Below are positions 45,598-53,604 of a stretch of DNA of 64,000 bases, piece by piece. Below the pieces are notes generated by a model. That model did no database searches. It was not told the DNA's origin and saw only the letters and a program-made list of their open reading frames with translations. The stretch is taken from assembly GCA_903822425.1 (NCBI GenBank), contig CAIJOY010000047.1, forward strand, positions 47,753-111,752, written 5' to 3'. This DNA comes from an uncultured Actinomycetes bacterium. GTDB taxonomy: Bacteria; Actinomycetota; Actinomycetes; Nanopelagicales; Nanopelagicaceae. Each line of letters begins with the position of its first letter. The stretch's first letter is position 1. Position numbers and translations under genes: made by a program.

Positions 45598-45606
45598 CAG
45601 CTACCG

Positions 45607-46620
45607 GTGAAGATTGCAGTAATTGGCTTAGGGCGAATCGGTTTGATGCATGCTCGAAATCTGGCGCAACACAAGAGTGTGGATCAAGTTCTCCTTGTCG
45701 GTCGCGATTCTGACCGCTTGAAGATTGCAAGTGCAAAAGTTGCTGATCAACTTGCAACCGATGCTGAGAAAGCAAAGTTAAGTTCAACACTTGATCTTGA
45801 CGCAGCAATTGTTGAAAGCGATGGAGTCCTCATCGCCAGTTCATCAGCTTCGCACCCAGAGTTAGTGCGTAAATGCATCGCGCATTCACGTACCACCCTG
45901 GTTGAAAAACCTTTAGCACTTGAACTCAATGAATTGGAATCTCTCGCAAATGAGATCGAAAAAAGTGGCACCGAAGTAATGGTGGCATTTCACAGAAAGT
46001 ACGATCCACATTTTCAAGCACTTCGGCAAAAAGTTGCTTCGGGTGAAGTTGGCACTGTTCGCCTTGTCCGATCAACCGCCTTGGATCACAACGGACTCAA
46101 TCTGGATTACATCGGTTCATCCGGTGGAGTCTGGCGAGACATGTTAATTCATGATTTTGATCTAATCCCATGGGTTCTAGGTGAAAAAGTGATCTCTGTT
46201 CAAGCATTTGGTGCAGTTCTGGATGAGCCAACATATGCCAAGTTCGGTGATGCTGACACAGCTGTAGCAGTGCTCGAATTCGAATCAGGAGCAATTGCAA
46301 CAGTTGCAGGGACCCGACGCAACGGTGCCGGACAAGATGTACGCCTTGAAATCTATGGAACAAAGAACACTTTCTCTGTCGGTTTTGATTCACATGCACC
46401 TGTCACTTCAATTGAGAGTGATGGTTTTCATCCACAAGGAATCTATGAAGATTTCATGGATCGCTTCGAACCGACGTTCAAGGCAGAGGTAGATCACTTC
46501 ATCAAACTTATTAAGGGCCAAGCACAGAACTTAACTAGCGCTAGAGACGGCTTAACCTCACTTCGAATCGCAATCGCAGCTGAGGAGTCTCGAAAGTCCC
46601 GCATGCCAGTGCTACTTTAG
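45607..46620 (+). CDS. iolG: Inositol 2-dehydrogenase-type Gfo/Idh/MocA protein
   Basis: The 337-aa protein has the NAD motif VIGLGRIGLMHARNLAQH, catalytic Lys in TLVEKPLALEL, and the substrate-domain sequence GGVWRDMLIHDFDLIPWVLGE (Asp/His), matching IolG-type inositol dehydrogenases in length and order. IolG oxidises myo-inositol to scyllo-inosose, the substrate of IolE. It starts at GTG 9 nt after iolE without a strong ribosome binding site and ends the operon. Confidence 0.87.
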   Translation: MKIAVIGLGRIGLMHARNLAQHKSVDQVLLVGRDSDRLKIASAKVADQLATDAEKAKLSSTLDLDAAIVESDGVLIASSSASHPELVRKCIAHSRTTLVEKPLALELNELESLANEIEKSGTEVMVAFHRKYDPHFQALRQKVASGEVGTVRLVRSTALDHNGLNLDYIGSSGGVWRDMLIHDFDLIPWVLGEKVISVQAFGAVLDEPTYAKFGDADTAVAVLEFESGAIATVAGTRRNGAGQDVRLEIYGTKNTFSVGFDSHAPVTSIESDGFHPQGIYEDFMDRFEPTFKAEVDHFIKLIKGQAQNLTSARDGLTSLRIAIAAEESRKSRMPVLL

Positions 46621-46700
46621 ATTTGTCACCCTTGTTGGTTCTTGATTAATCGATCTTGCTAAGAGATTATTCCTTTCATTGAGGATCAAGGGAGTTAATG

Positions 46701-47249
46701 ATGAAGAACATGCAACGAAGCCAGGTTATTCTGCTAGCAAGTGCTCTCATAAGTGCCACCTTTGTCTTAAGTGGTTGTGGTTCAAAAGCAACTCCTAGCG
46801 CTGATGGCTCCAATGCGGCAACAAACTCATCGCAGGGTTTAAGTGCAAACACGACCTCCACCAGTGATTTTAATTCTTATGTCACCGACGTTGGCGCTTT
46901 GAGTAGCAGAGAATCTGACATCCTTGCTCGCTATGACAGCGTTTCCGGAGATAACTACACAGACGATGCAACCATGTATGACGTACTTGTAGCTCTTGTC
47001 CCAGATATTCGTTCATTTACAACGGATCTTGAAACAATCCAACCGTCAGATCCTGCACTGTTGGAGCTTCACAATAAATATATCCAGGGCTGGAACGATC
47101 AATACAATGGAATGACAAAGATTATCGGAGCCCTTGAAAATCAAGATTATTCAGCTATGGCCGATGCCAACCAATTGCTTGCCTCAGGAAGAGCGCTGAT
47201 TCGAGAATATACAACTGGACTAGGGGCTTTGGTTACTGCTAGCCAGTAA
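46701..47249 (+). CDS. Putative lipoprotein, unknown function
   Basis: The 182-aa product has a lipoprotein signal ending at the lipobox VLSGCGSK, so mature protein should be tethered outside the membrane. The first 40 mature residues are Ser/Thr/Ala/Asn-rich linker, then an acidic helical domain (SSRESDILARYDSVSGDNYTDD to LVTASQ). No enzyme motif is seen. ATG 46701 sits 6 nt from AAGGGAG and is preferred over the adjacent ATG 46698. It stands alone between the inositol operon and tRNA-Tyr. Confidence 0.8.
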   Translation: MKNMQRSQVILLASALISATFVLSGCGSKATPSADGSNAATNSSQGLSANTTSTSDFNSYVTDVGALSSRESDILARYDSVSGDNYTDDATMYDVLVALVPDIRSFTTDLETIQPSDPALLELHNKYIQGWNDQYNGMTKIIGALENQDYSAMADANQLLASGRALIREYTTGLGALVTASQ

Positions 47250-47283
47250 GTGAATTAAGGCAATTAGCCCCATCGATAGCTAA

Positions 47284-47289
47284 TAAGGT
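47284..47289 (+). promoter_or_regulatory. Candidate -10 of the tRNA-Tyr gene
   Basis: TAAGGT lies 32 nt before the mature tRNA 5' end, which would give a leader of about 25 nt. No good -35 is visible, so the call is weak. Confidence 0.3.
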
Positions 47290-47321
47290 AATCTGCGCAC
47301 GCCGTAAAAAAGTACGACCCT

Positions 47322-47406
47322 GGCGGGTTGCCCGAGCGGCCAATGGGAGGGGACTGTAAATCCCCCGGCTCTGCCTTCGAAGGTTCAAATCCTTCACCCG
47401 CCACCA
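47322..47406 (+). tRNA. tRNA-Tyr (anticodon GTA), class II, CCA encoded
   Basis: The acceptor stem GGCGGGT pairs with ACCCGCC and is followed by discriminator A and a genomic CCA. The anticodon arm is GGGGA-CTGTAAA-TCCCC with anticodon GTA, which reads Tyr codons. A long variable arm follows, then the T arm GAAGG-TTCAAAT-CCTTC. The long variable arm fits bacterial tRNA-Tyr; the anticodon excludes Leu and Ser. Confidence 0.97.
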
Positions 47407-47425
47407 GCATCAACAAAGGATCTTC

Positions 47426-47956
47426 TTGAGAAACGAAAACATCGGCAACATTCCTAATCGTAGAATTATTATGGTTGGGCCAATGGGTGTTGGGAAATCA
47501 ACAGTAGGGAAAATGTTGGCAGAAATTCTTGAGTGGAAATATATTGATAATGACTTTGAAATGTCCAGAATGGCATCTCTATCGATTAAGGAATTGACTC
47601 AATTAGATGTGCCGAGTCTGCATGCACTCGAAGCCGATTACTTGAGAGAGGTTCTTACTCGCCCAGCACCGCTCATAGCAGGTGCTGCTGCCTCCATCGC
47701 TGATAATTTAGATTTAGTGAATGCGCTTAAAAATGAATTCACTGTGTACTTGCACTTACCGCTTGAAGATCAGCTACACCGTGCCGGAAAGACAGGTGTT
47801 GGACGACAGGGGTTAATTGAAAACCCGACCACGGTCATCCGCCAACGATATGAAAGACGTGATCCCAGGTATCGTAAAGTTGCTTCCTTGGTAATTGAAA
47901 CAAGCATTGGTCCAGAAAGCGCGGCGGCTTTGATACTCGAGAAGTTGAAGTCATAG
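47426..47956 (+). CDS. Shikimate-kinase-like P-loop protein lacking key substrate residues
   Basis: The 176-aa product has a Walker A motif VGPMGVGKSTVGK and IDNDFEM, the counterpart of the AroK Asp motif. The AroK FR.E motif is LHALE here (Arg lost), the shikimate-binding GGG is GAAAS, and RPLL is RQGL. The late Arg region RYERRDPRYRKVA is retained. It thus has the nucleoside-kinase fold but probably not shikimate kinase activity. TTG 47426 is preceded by AAAGGA at six nt; ATG 47471 would clip the P-loop strand. It lies 19 bp after tRNA-Tyr and away from other aro genes. Confidence 0.8.
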   Translation: MRNENIGNIPNRRIIMVGPMGVGKSTVGKMLAEILEWKYIDNDFEMSRMASLSIKELTQLDVPSLHALEADYLREVLTRPAPLIAGAAASIADNLDLVNALKNEFTVYLHLPLEDQLHRAGKTGVGRQGLIENPTTVIRQRYERRDPRYRKVASLVIETSIGPESAAALILEKLKS

Positions 47957-48030
47957 TTTCCCATGTCCCCACGCAACACTTTAACTCGCACTAGACTTAT
48001 GGGCGCAAACACTGCCGAAATGGAGGCGAA

Positions 48031-48993
48031 GTGAGTTCAATTAATTTTGGCATGATTGGACTTGGTCGAATGGGCGCCAATATTGTCCGCCGCCTTTCTC
48101 AGCATGAAATTACCTCTGTTATCTATGACCAATCACCAGATGCCATCAAAGTGTTGGCTGCAGAAGGTGCAACTGCGGCATCAGATTTGGCAGATTTGGT
48201 TTCGAAAATTGCCACTCCTCGCACAATCTGGATCATGGTCCCATCTTCCGCGGTGGATGCAACTATCGAAGATTTGTCTCAACATCTATCACGCGGGGAC
48301 ACAGTTATTGATGGCGGTAACAGCCACTACAAAAATGATGTAGTTAACGCAAAGAAATTAGCGGCTCTAGGCATCAGCTTTGTAGATATTGGTACTAGCG
48401 GCGGAGTCCATGGCCTCTCACGTGGATATAGCTTGATGATTGGCGGGGAAAAGGAAGTTGTTGAAAGACTTGACCCATTATTTAAGGCACTTGCACCGGG
48501 GGTTGATTCTGCTACACGTACTCCTGGGCGAAAAGGTGAGCCTTCTCAGAGTGAACATGGTTATCTTCACTGCGGCCCCCATGGTGCTGGTCATTTTGTA
48601 AAGATGATCCACAACGGAATTGAGTACGGCATGATGGCAGCAATCGCAGAAGGACTAGCGATTTTTGAAGCAGCCGACGGAATGACTCCTGCTTACGAAT
48701 TTGATATTGCAGAAATAACTCAAGTATGGCGGCGCGGAAGTGTTGTTGATTCTTGGTTATTAGATTTAACAGCACAATCATTGCAAGAAAGCCCTGACCT
48801 TCTCGAGTATTCCGCATCTGTAAGTGACAGTGGAGAGGGACGTTGGACGGTTCAAGCTGCTGTTGAAGCAGGGATCCCAGCGCATGTGTTGAGTGCCGCT
48901 CTGTATTCGCGTTTTGCTTCAAGAGATAACGACGAATTCGCTAACCGTTTGCTCAGCGCTATGCGCAGCCAATTCGGCGGCCATACAGCATAG
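48031..48993 (+). CDS. gnd: 6-phosphogluconate dehydrogenase, decarboxylating, short type
   Basis: The 320-aa enzyme oxidatively decarboxylates 6-phosphogluconate to ribulose 5-phosphate. Landmarks are MIGLGRMGANIVRRL, DGGNSHYKNDVVNAKKLA, VDIGTSGGVHGLSRGYSLMIGGE and GPHGAGHFVKMIHNGIEYGMM (catalytic Lys). Its length is that of the short GndA/YqeC-type form, about 150 residues shorter than E. coli Gnd, often NAD-preferring. The GTG is preceded by GGAGG. It stands alone. Confidence 0.92.
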   Translation: MSSINFGMIGLGRMGANIVRRLSQHEITSVIYDQSPDAIKVLAAEGATAASDLADLVSKIATPRTIWIMVPSSAVDATIEDLSQHLSRGDTVIDGGNSHYKNDVVNAKKLAALGISFVDIGTSGGVHGLSRGYSLMIGGEKEVVERLDPLFKALAPGVDSATRTPGRKGEPSQSEHGYLHCGPHGAGHFVKMIHNGIEYGMMAAIAEGLAIFEAADGMTPAYEFDIAEITQVWRRGSVVDSWLLDLTAQSLQESPDLLEYSASVSDSGEGRWTVQAAVEAGIPAHVLSAALYSRFASRDNDEFANRLLSAMRSQFGGHTA

Positions 48994-49061
48994 AAGTTGC
49001 CAGGTAATAAGTATTAAAAAGTTACATCCTCACCTACTTACCTAATGCGCCTTAACAAACG

Positions 49062-49067
49062 TAAACT
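49062..49067 (+). promoter_or_regulatory. Candidate -10 for leaderless esterase transcript
   Basis: TAAACT is followed by CTGAGC and then the ATG at 49074: TAnnnT-N6-ATG once more. TTACCT 18 bp upstream is a possible -35. No Shine-Dalgarno sequence is present. Confidence 0.45.
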
Positions 49068-49073
49068 CTGAGC

Positions 49074-49967
49074 ATGACACTTAGTCGAAGAGTAATTCCT
49101 TACTTTTTACTTTTTTGGTTGAACCTACCTTCAGCCTTGTTGGTCACGGCCTCAACAGCTAACGCCCAAGTGGTAACTTTTTCGGGTCAGCGCCCATTCC
49201 ATCTCGTTGTGCCGACTACCTATCAAAAGAGTAAACCAGCACCGCTGATTATTGCGTTACATGGCTATTCATCTAGTGGTGCAACTACTGAGAAAAGATT
49301 TCAGCTAGATCCAGTTGCGCAAGCTCATGGAATTCTTCTAATTTATCCAGATGGCACGAAAGACGCAGTTGGTAACTCTTTTTGGAATGCCACTCCTGCT
49401 TGCTGCAATGTCTTTAAAGCAGGAGTAGATGATGAGGGGTATTTGATCAGCATCATTGATGCAGTCTCGAAGAAGTATGCAGTTGATCAAAAAAGAATCT
49501 ACATTCTCGGACATTCCAATGGTGGATTTATGGCACACCGAATGGCGTGCGACCAGTCCCAGCGAATCGCAGCGATAGCTAGTTATGCGGGTGCGACCTT
49601 TGAAGATCCTGGTAGCTGTATGCCCGCTACACCGGTGAGTATTTTGCAGATTCACGGAACCGCAGATAAGACAATTCTTTATCATGGCGGACTGCTCAAC
49701 GGGGAGAAGTATCCTTCGGCATTACGAACTGTAAAGTCTTGGGCCAAATTGAATTTGTGTTCAGCTCTTCCGGTTACGGTAAAGAAGAAGCTCGAGGTTG
49801 AGAAAAGTATTATCGGCGCTGAAACAAAGATTCTTCGGTTTCAAAGTTGTGAGAATCAGACAAACGTCGAACTTTGGAGCGTTGATGGCGGAGTCCATGT
49901 TCCATTTCCAACTTCTTCATTTGCGACCGCCTTAGTAGATTTCTTCTTGTCACATCCAAAGAAGTGA
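49074..49967 (+). CDS. Secreted alpha/beta-hydrolase of the PHB-depolymerase/feruloyl-esterase (LpqC-like) family
   Basis: The 297-aa protein has a signal peptide (IPYFLLFWLNLPSALLVTA, cleavage near ANAQ) and an extracellular esterase domain. The nucleophile elbow is ILGHSNGGFMAHRMAC, the catalytic Asp lies in QIHGTADKTILYHGG and the His in DGGVHVPFP. TKDAVGNSFWNATPACC is typical of the CE1/PHB-depolymerase group. It could cleave polyester, feruloyl or acetyl esters; the substrate is not resolved. Confidence 0.88.
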   Translation: MTLSRRVIPYFLLFWLNLPSALLVTASTANAQVVTFSGQRPFHLVVPTTYQKSKPAPLIIALHGYSSSGATTEKRFQLDPVAQAHGILLIYPDGTKDAVGNSFWNATPACCNVFKAGVDDEGYLISIIDAVSKKYAVDQKRIYILGHSNGGFMAHRMACDQSQRIAAIASYAGATFEDPGSCMPATPVSILQIHGTADKTILYHGGLLNGEKYPSALRTVKSWAKLNLCSALPVTVKKKLEVEKSIIGAETKILRFQSCENQTNVELWSVDGGVHVPFPTSSFATALVDFFLSHPKK

Positions 49968-50013
49968 AAGTTTCTCACGCCTAAATCCAGCCAGAACCCC
50001 TAATTTAACTTGA

Positions 50014-50029
50014 CTTGGGAGAACCCAAG
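50014..50029. promoter_or_regulatory. 16-bp palindrome upstream of the peptide-transporter operon
   Basis: CTTGGG-AGAA-CCCAAG is a perfect 6-bp inverted repeat 50 nt before the binding-protein ATG. It overlaps TTGACT at 50010-50015, a -35-like box, so it may be an operator; a small RNA hairpin is the alternative. Confidence 0.4.
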
Positions 50030-50078
50030 GTGGAGCATTCACGCTACCAAGTAAGCCCCCGGAAGAAAAAGGATAAAC

Positions 50079-51653
50079 ATGACACAAGCTTCACGTACAC
50101 GCATTTCTGCGTTGTCGGCATTTGCAGTGATCACCGCACTCGTAATGGGTATGGTCGTATCAGCTCCAGCAAATGCAGCAACCAGCAAGACAACTCTTAT
50201 TGTTGGTATGTCTGCCGATCTTGATTTTCTCGATCCAGCAGCCACAATGGATAACGCACAATGGAAAATTACATATCCTTGCTACCAACGCCTTGTTGAA
50301 TACAACGGTGCTAATACCGATGTTGTTCCAGGTCTTGCATCAAGTTGGACCATTTCTGCAGACAACCTGACCTATACATTCACATTGAAGCCAGGAAATA
50401 AGTTCTCTGACGGAACAGCTGTTACAGCCAAGGCTGTTCAGTACACCTTCCAGCGCCTTCTCAAGATCGCAAAGGGTCCAGCTGATAACTTCACAGCAGT
50501 TGCATCAGTTAAGGTTTCCGGAACGAACACCGTTGTCTTCACTCTCAAGCAGGTTTCACCACAATTCCTATACACACTCGCCGGTAACTACGGTGGAATT
50601 GTTAACCCAACAGTTGCTGCAGAAGAAGTTGCAGGCGATAGCGGACAGGCTTATTTGGCCAATCACACTGCTGGATCTGGTGCCTACGTTTTGACCGACT
50701 GGAAAAAGGGTCAATACCTCAAGTTAGAGCAGAACAAGTACTTCTCAGGAACTAAGCCAGTTCTAAAGACTGTTCTTTTCAAGATTGTTGGAGATGCTTC
50801 ATCCCAACGTCTACAACTTGGTAAGGGTGAAATTGATATCGCTGAAGGAATTACTTCAGATCAATTCGACGCCGTTGCTAAGGAAGCTGGCAATACAGTC
50901 ATGAACAAGCCAAGTCTTACAGTAGACATCTTGTACATGAACAGCACCAAGGGCAATGCTGCTTTGAAGGACAAAGTTGTTCGTCAAGCAATTAGCTATG
51001 CACTTGACTACAAGGGTCTTATTGCAACAACACAAGCTGGAAATGCAACGCAAATGCGCGGACCAATTCCAAACGGCATGTGGGGACAAGATCCAAAGGC
51101 ATTCCAGTACACAACTAACGTAACAAAGGCTAAGGCGCTCCTTGCCCAAGCTGGCGTAAGCAATCTCAGCTTGGATCTACTTTATTCTGCACGCCAACCA
51201 TGGTGGGCAGCTGAAGCACAATTAATCCAAGATAACTTGGCTAAAGCTGGCATCACAGTCAACTTGAAGCTCACTGAGTACGCAACTGCTCGTCAAATGA
51301 TCGATGCTGGAACATTCGATCTATGCCTTGGCGTGTGGAGTCCTGACTATGCAGATCCTTCAATGTTCATGAACTTCTGGTTTGATTCCAATAACTTTGG
51401 TCTTGCCGGAAACCGTTCGTTCTACTCAAATCCAGAAGTAGATAAATTGATCCGCTACGCAGCAAAGATCACTGATCAGAAGAAGCGCACAGCTGCTTAC
51501 ATCAAGGCACAGACGATCGTCATTGATGAAGCTGCTTACGGTTACCTCTATCAGAAGAACTACCGTTTGGCATTGCGTTCAAGTGTCAAGGGGTATGTCT
51601 TCAACCCAATGCTTGAGCAGATCTACAACGTAGCGACAATGTCAAAGGCATAG
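50079..51653 (+). CDS. Peptide ABC transporter substrate-binding protein (SBP_bac_5)
   Basis: The 524-aa protein is a family-5 (Dpp/Opp) binding protein: LDFLDPAATMDNAQWKITYPCYQRLVEYN, LASSWTISADNLTYTFTLKPGNKFSDGT, and FDLCLGVWSPDYADPSMFMNFWFDSNN. The N-terminus is a Sec signal ending APANAATSK, but no cysteine follows the hydrophobic core, so it is not a lipoprotein, which is odd for a Gram-positive binding protein. AAAGGA precedes the ATG. Codon choice is enriched for AAG, AAC, TAC and TTC compared with its neighbours, suggesting high expression. Permease and ATPase genes follow after a hairpin. Confidence 0.93.
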   Translation: MTQASRTRISALSAFAVITALVMGMVVSAPANAATSKTTLIVGMSADLDFLDPAATMDNAQWKITYPCYQRLVEYNGANTDVVPGLASSWTISADNLTYTFTLKPGNKFSDGTAVTAKAVQYTFQRLLKIAKGPADNFTAVASVKVSGTNTVVFTLKQVSPQFLYTLAGNYGGIVNPTVAAEEVAGDSGQAYLANHTAGSGAYVLTDWKKGQYLKLEQNKYFSGTKPVLKTVLFKIVGDASSQRLQLGKGEIDIAEGITSDQFDAVAKEAGNTVMNKPSLTVDILYMNSTKGNAALKDKVVRQAISYALDYKGLIATTQAGNATQMRGPIPNGMWGQDPKAFQYTTNVTKAKALLAQAGVSNLSLDLLYSARQPWWAAEAQLIQDNLAKAGITVNLKLTEYATARQMIDAGTFDLCLGVWSPDYADPSMFMNFWFDSNNFGLAGNRSFYSNPEVDKLIRYAAKITDQKKRTAAYIKAQTIVIDEAAYGYLYQKNYRLALRSSVKGYVFNPMLEQIYNVATMSKA

Positions 51654-51677
51654 TCTCTACAGAACACAAGCAGTAGA

Positions 51678-51717
51678 TTCGGCCCTTTTGAAATCTTAGG
51701 ATTTTGAAAGGGCCGAA
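51678..51717 (+). terminator. Hairpin between binding-protein and permease genes (partial terminator)
   Basis: TTCGGCCCTTT pairs with AAAGGGCCGAA over 11 bp, extended by a few more pairs near the loop, followed by CTGCTTTTACC, a weak T-run. Such hairpins after binding-protein genes often stop most transcripts or protect the upstream mRNA, keeping permease levels lower. A TAGGAT box at 51731-51736 could add a second promoter for dppB. Confidence 0.62.
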
Positions 51718-51767
51718 CTGCTTTTACCGCTAGGATAAAGAATCTTCAGAATAAGAAAGGCAAATGA

Positions 51768-52772
51768 GTGTTACGACTAATACGTGCTCGTTTGGCCATG
51801 CTTGTGATTGTGCTTTTTGGTGTCAGCATTATTACTTTCTTAATGGCACATGTTTTGCCTGGAGACCCAACTACAGCTCTTGCTGGCCCGCATCCAAGTC
51901 AGGAAACATTAAATTCAATTCGGGCCCAATTCGGATTAGATAAGCCACTCCCAGCACAATATTTAAGTTATCTTTCAGATCTCTTCCATGGAGATCTAGG
52001 AACCTCTATCAGAAGCCAACAACCTGTAACTCACGAAATGTTGGCATTCTTTCCAGCAACACTCGAACTGGTGTTGGTTGCATTTATTGTCGCCATCGCT
52101 TTTGGAATTCCATTAGGTGTGCTTGCGGCAGTCAAGAAGAATTCTTTCTCTGATTACATCATTCGTTTCTTTGCAGTCGGTGGTGTATCCGTACCGCTAT
52201 TTTGGGGCGGACTTGTCATGATCCTGATTTTTTATGCGAAATTGGGATGGCTACCATCATCGGGGCGCCTCGATATTGAATTAAATTCCCCTGAGTCCGT
52301 CACTGGTTTTTATACAATCGATACACTCATTGCTGGTGATAAAGAAGCATTCATCAATGTATTGAAACACTTAGTGATGCCCGCACTTGCATTGGGCTAT
52401 GTTCAATTAGCGTTCATTGTGCGCCAGGTGCGATCGAGCATGCTTGATGCCCTGTCCCAAGATTATTACTTAACTGGTCGGGCAAATGGCCTCGGAAAGA
52501 GATTCTTGGTGGTTCGATATGCGCTTCGCAATGCTCTAATCCCTTCCATAACAATCATTGGTCTCTCCTTCGGTTCACTTTTAGGTGGGGCGGTTGTGAC
52601 GGAAACAGTTTTTGATTGGCCAGGTATGGGCAAGTATGTGACTGATTCAATTCTCGGTCGTGATTTTCCAGCAATTATGGGATTTACAGTGGTTATTGCA
52701 CTTGCGTATGTGATTATCAATCTTTTAGTGGATCTACTGGTCTACTCCCTCGATCCACAAACGAGGAAGTAA
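51768..52772 (+). CDS. dppB: Peptide ABC transporter permease (DppB-type)
   Basis: The 334-aa inner-membrane permease has an N-terminal helix (LAMLVIVLFGVSIITFLMAHVLPGDP, the DppB/OppB signature) and five further helices. The ATPase-contacting EAA loop is seen around YYLTGRANGLGKRFLVVRYALRNALIP. GTG is used, with AGAAAGG seven nt upstream. It works with the DppC-type permease encoded next. Confidence 0.92.
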   Translation: MLRLIRARLAMLVIVLFGVSIITFLMAHVLPGDPTTALAGPHPSQETLNSIRAQFGLDKPLPAQYLSYLSDLFHGDLGTSIRSQQPVTHEMLAFFPATLELVLVAFIVAIAFGIPLGVLAAVKKNSFSDYIIRFFAVGGVSVPLFWGGLVMILIFYAKLGWLPSSGRLDIELNSPESVTGFYTIDTLIAGDKEAFINVLKHLVMPALALGYVQLAFIVRQVRSSMLDALSQDYYLTGRANGLGKRFLVVRYALRNALIPSITIIGLSFGSLLGGAVVTETVFDWPGMGKYVTDSILGRDFPAIMGFTVVIALAYVIINLLVDLLVYSLDPQTRK

Positions 52773-52773
52773 A

Positions 52774-53604
52774 ATGTTGAAATCAATCAAACAGCTAGTA
52801 AAGAATCGCTTTACCGGCGGAGCATTTATTTCACTTTGCGTCATAGCTTTCATCGCTATTTTCTCGCCGCTACTTACTCCGTATTCTCCTATTGACACCA
52901 AACCTGAGGACCGCCTCTTAGCTCCAGGTCATCTCCATTATTTTGGTACAGATGAACTTGGGCGTGACATCTTCAGTCGCATTCTTGCTGGAACGAGAAT
53001 TTCTGTGGGAATCGCACTCTTTGCGATCTTGCTCGCTGCATTTGTTGGAACTTTTATTGGCTCCTTCTCTGGGTTTATCGGTCGATGGATAGATCAAGTG
53101 ATTATGCGCAGCACAGATGTATTGCTTGCTTTCCCCACATTAGTTTTAGCACTTGCTTTATCCGCTGCCCTTGGACCCAGTATCGTGAACGCTGCCCTTG
53201 CCATTGCTATCGTGAAATTACCGATTTATATGCGTTTAGCAAGAACGCAAGCGCTATCTATTTCGCAAACACTTTATGTTAAATCTGCTCGCACCTTTGG
53301 AGTCAAATCGGGCTGGATTGTCCGTAGACATATTGTGCCGAACCTATTGACGCCGATTGTGATTCAAATTTCATTGGATATTGGCGATGCAATTTTGTTG
53401 ATTGCAACCCTCGGCTTTTTGGGTCTAGGAGCACAACCTCCTACTCCTGAATGGGGTGCAATGATCAGTACGGGCTGGAACTACTTGATTGATCAATGGT
53501 GGTATCCAACCTTCACTGGCGCTGCCATCTTTATTACCGTAATGGCATTTAACATTATTGGCGACGGGATTCGCGATTTACTTGACCCTAAGGCAGGTGA
53601 ATGA
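52774..53604 (+). CDS. dppC: Peptide ABC transporter permease (DppC-type)
   Basis: The 276-aa permease shows the DppC/OppC features HYFGTDELGRDIFSRILAGTRISVGIALFA and the EAA loop YVKSARTFGVKSGWIVRRHIVPNLLTPI, with the C-terminal GLGAQPPTPEWGAMIS. It starts one base after dppB and overlaps dppD by 4 bp (ATGA). Confidence 0.92.
   Translation: MLKSIKQLVKNRFTGGAFISLCVIAFIAIFSPLLTPYSPIDTKPEDRLLAPGHLHYFGTDELGRDIFSRILAGTRISVGIALFAILLAAFVGTFIGSFSGFIGRWIDQVIMRSTDVLLAFPTLVLALALSAALGPSIVNAALAIAIVKLPIYMRLARTQALSISQTLYVKSARTFGVKSGWIVRRHIVPNLLTPIVIQISLDIGDAILLIATLGFLGLGAQPPTPEWGAMISTGWNYLIDQWWYPTFTGAAIFITVMAFNIIGDGIRDLLDPKAGE

Noticed and set aside
47322-47406. Reading the long-arm tRNA as Leu or Ser
   Set aside because: The anticodon loop CTGTAAA gives GTA, which is Tyr; a long variable arm is normal for bacterial tRNA-Tyr.
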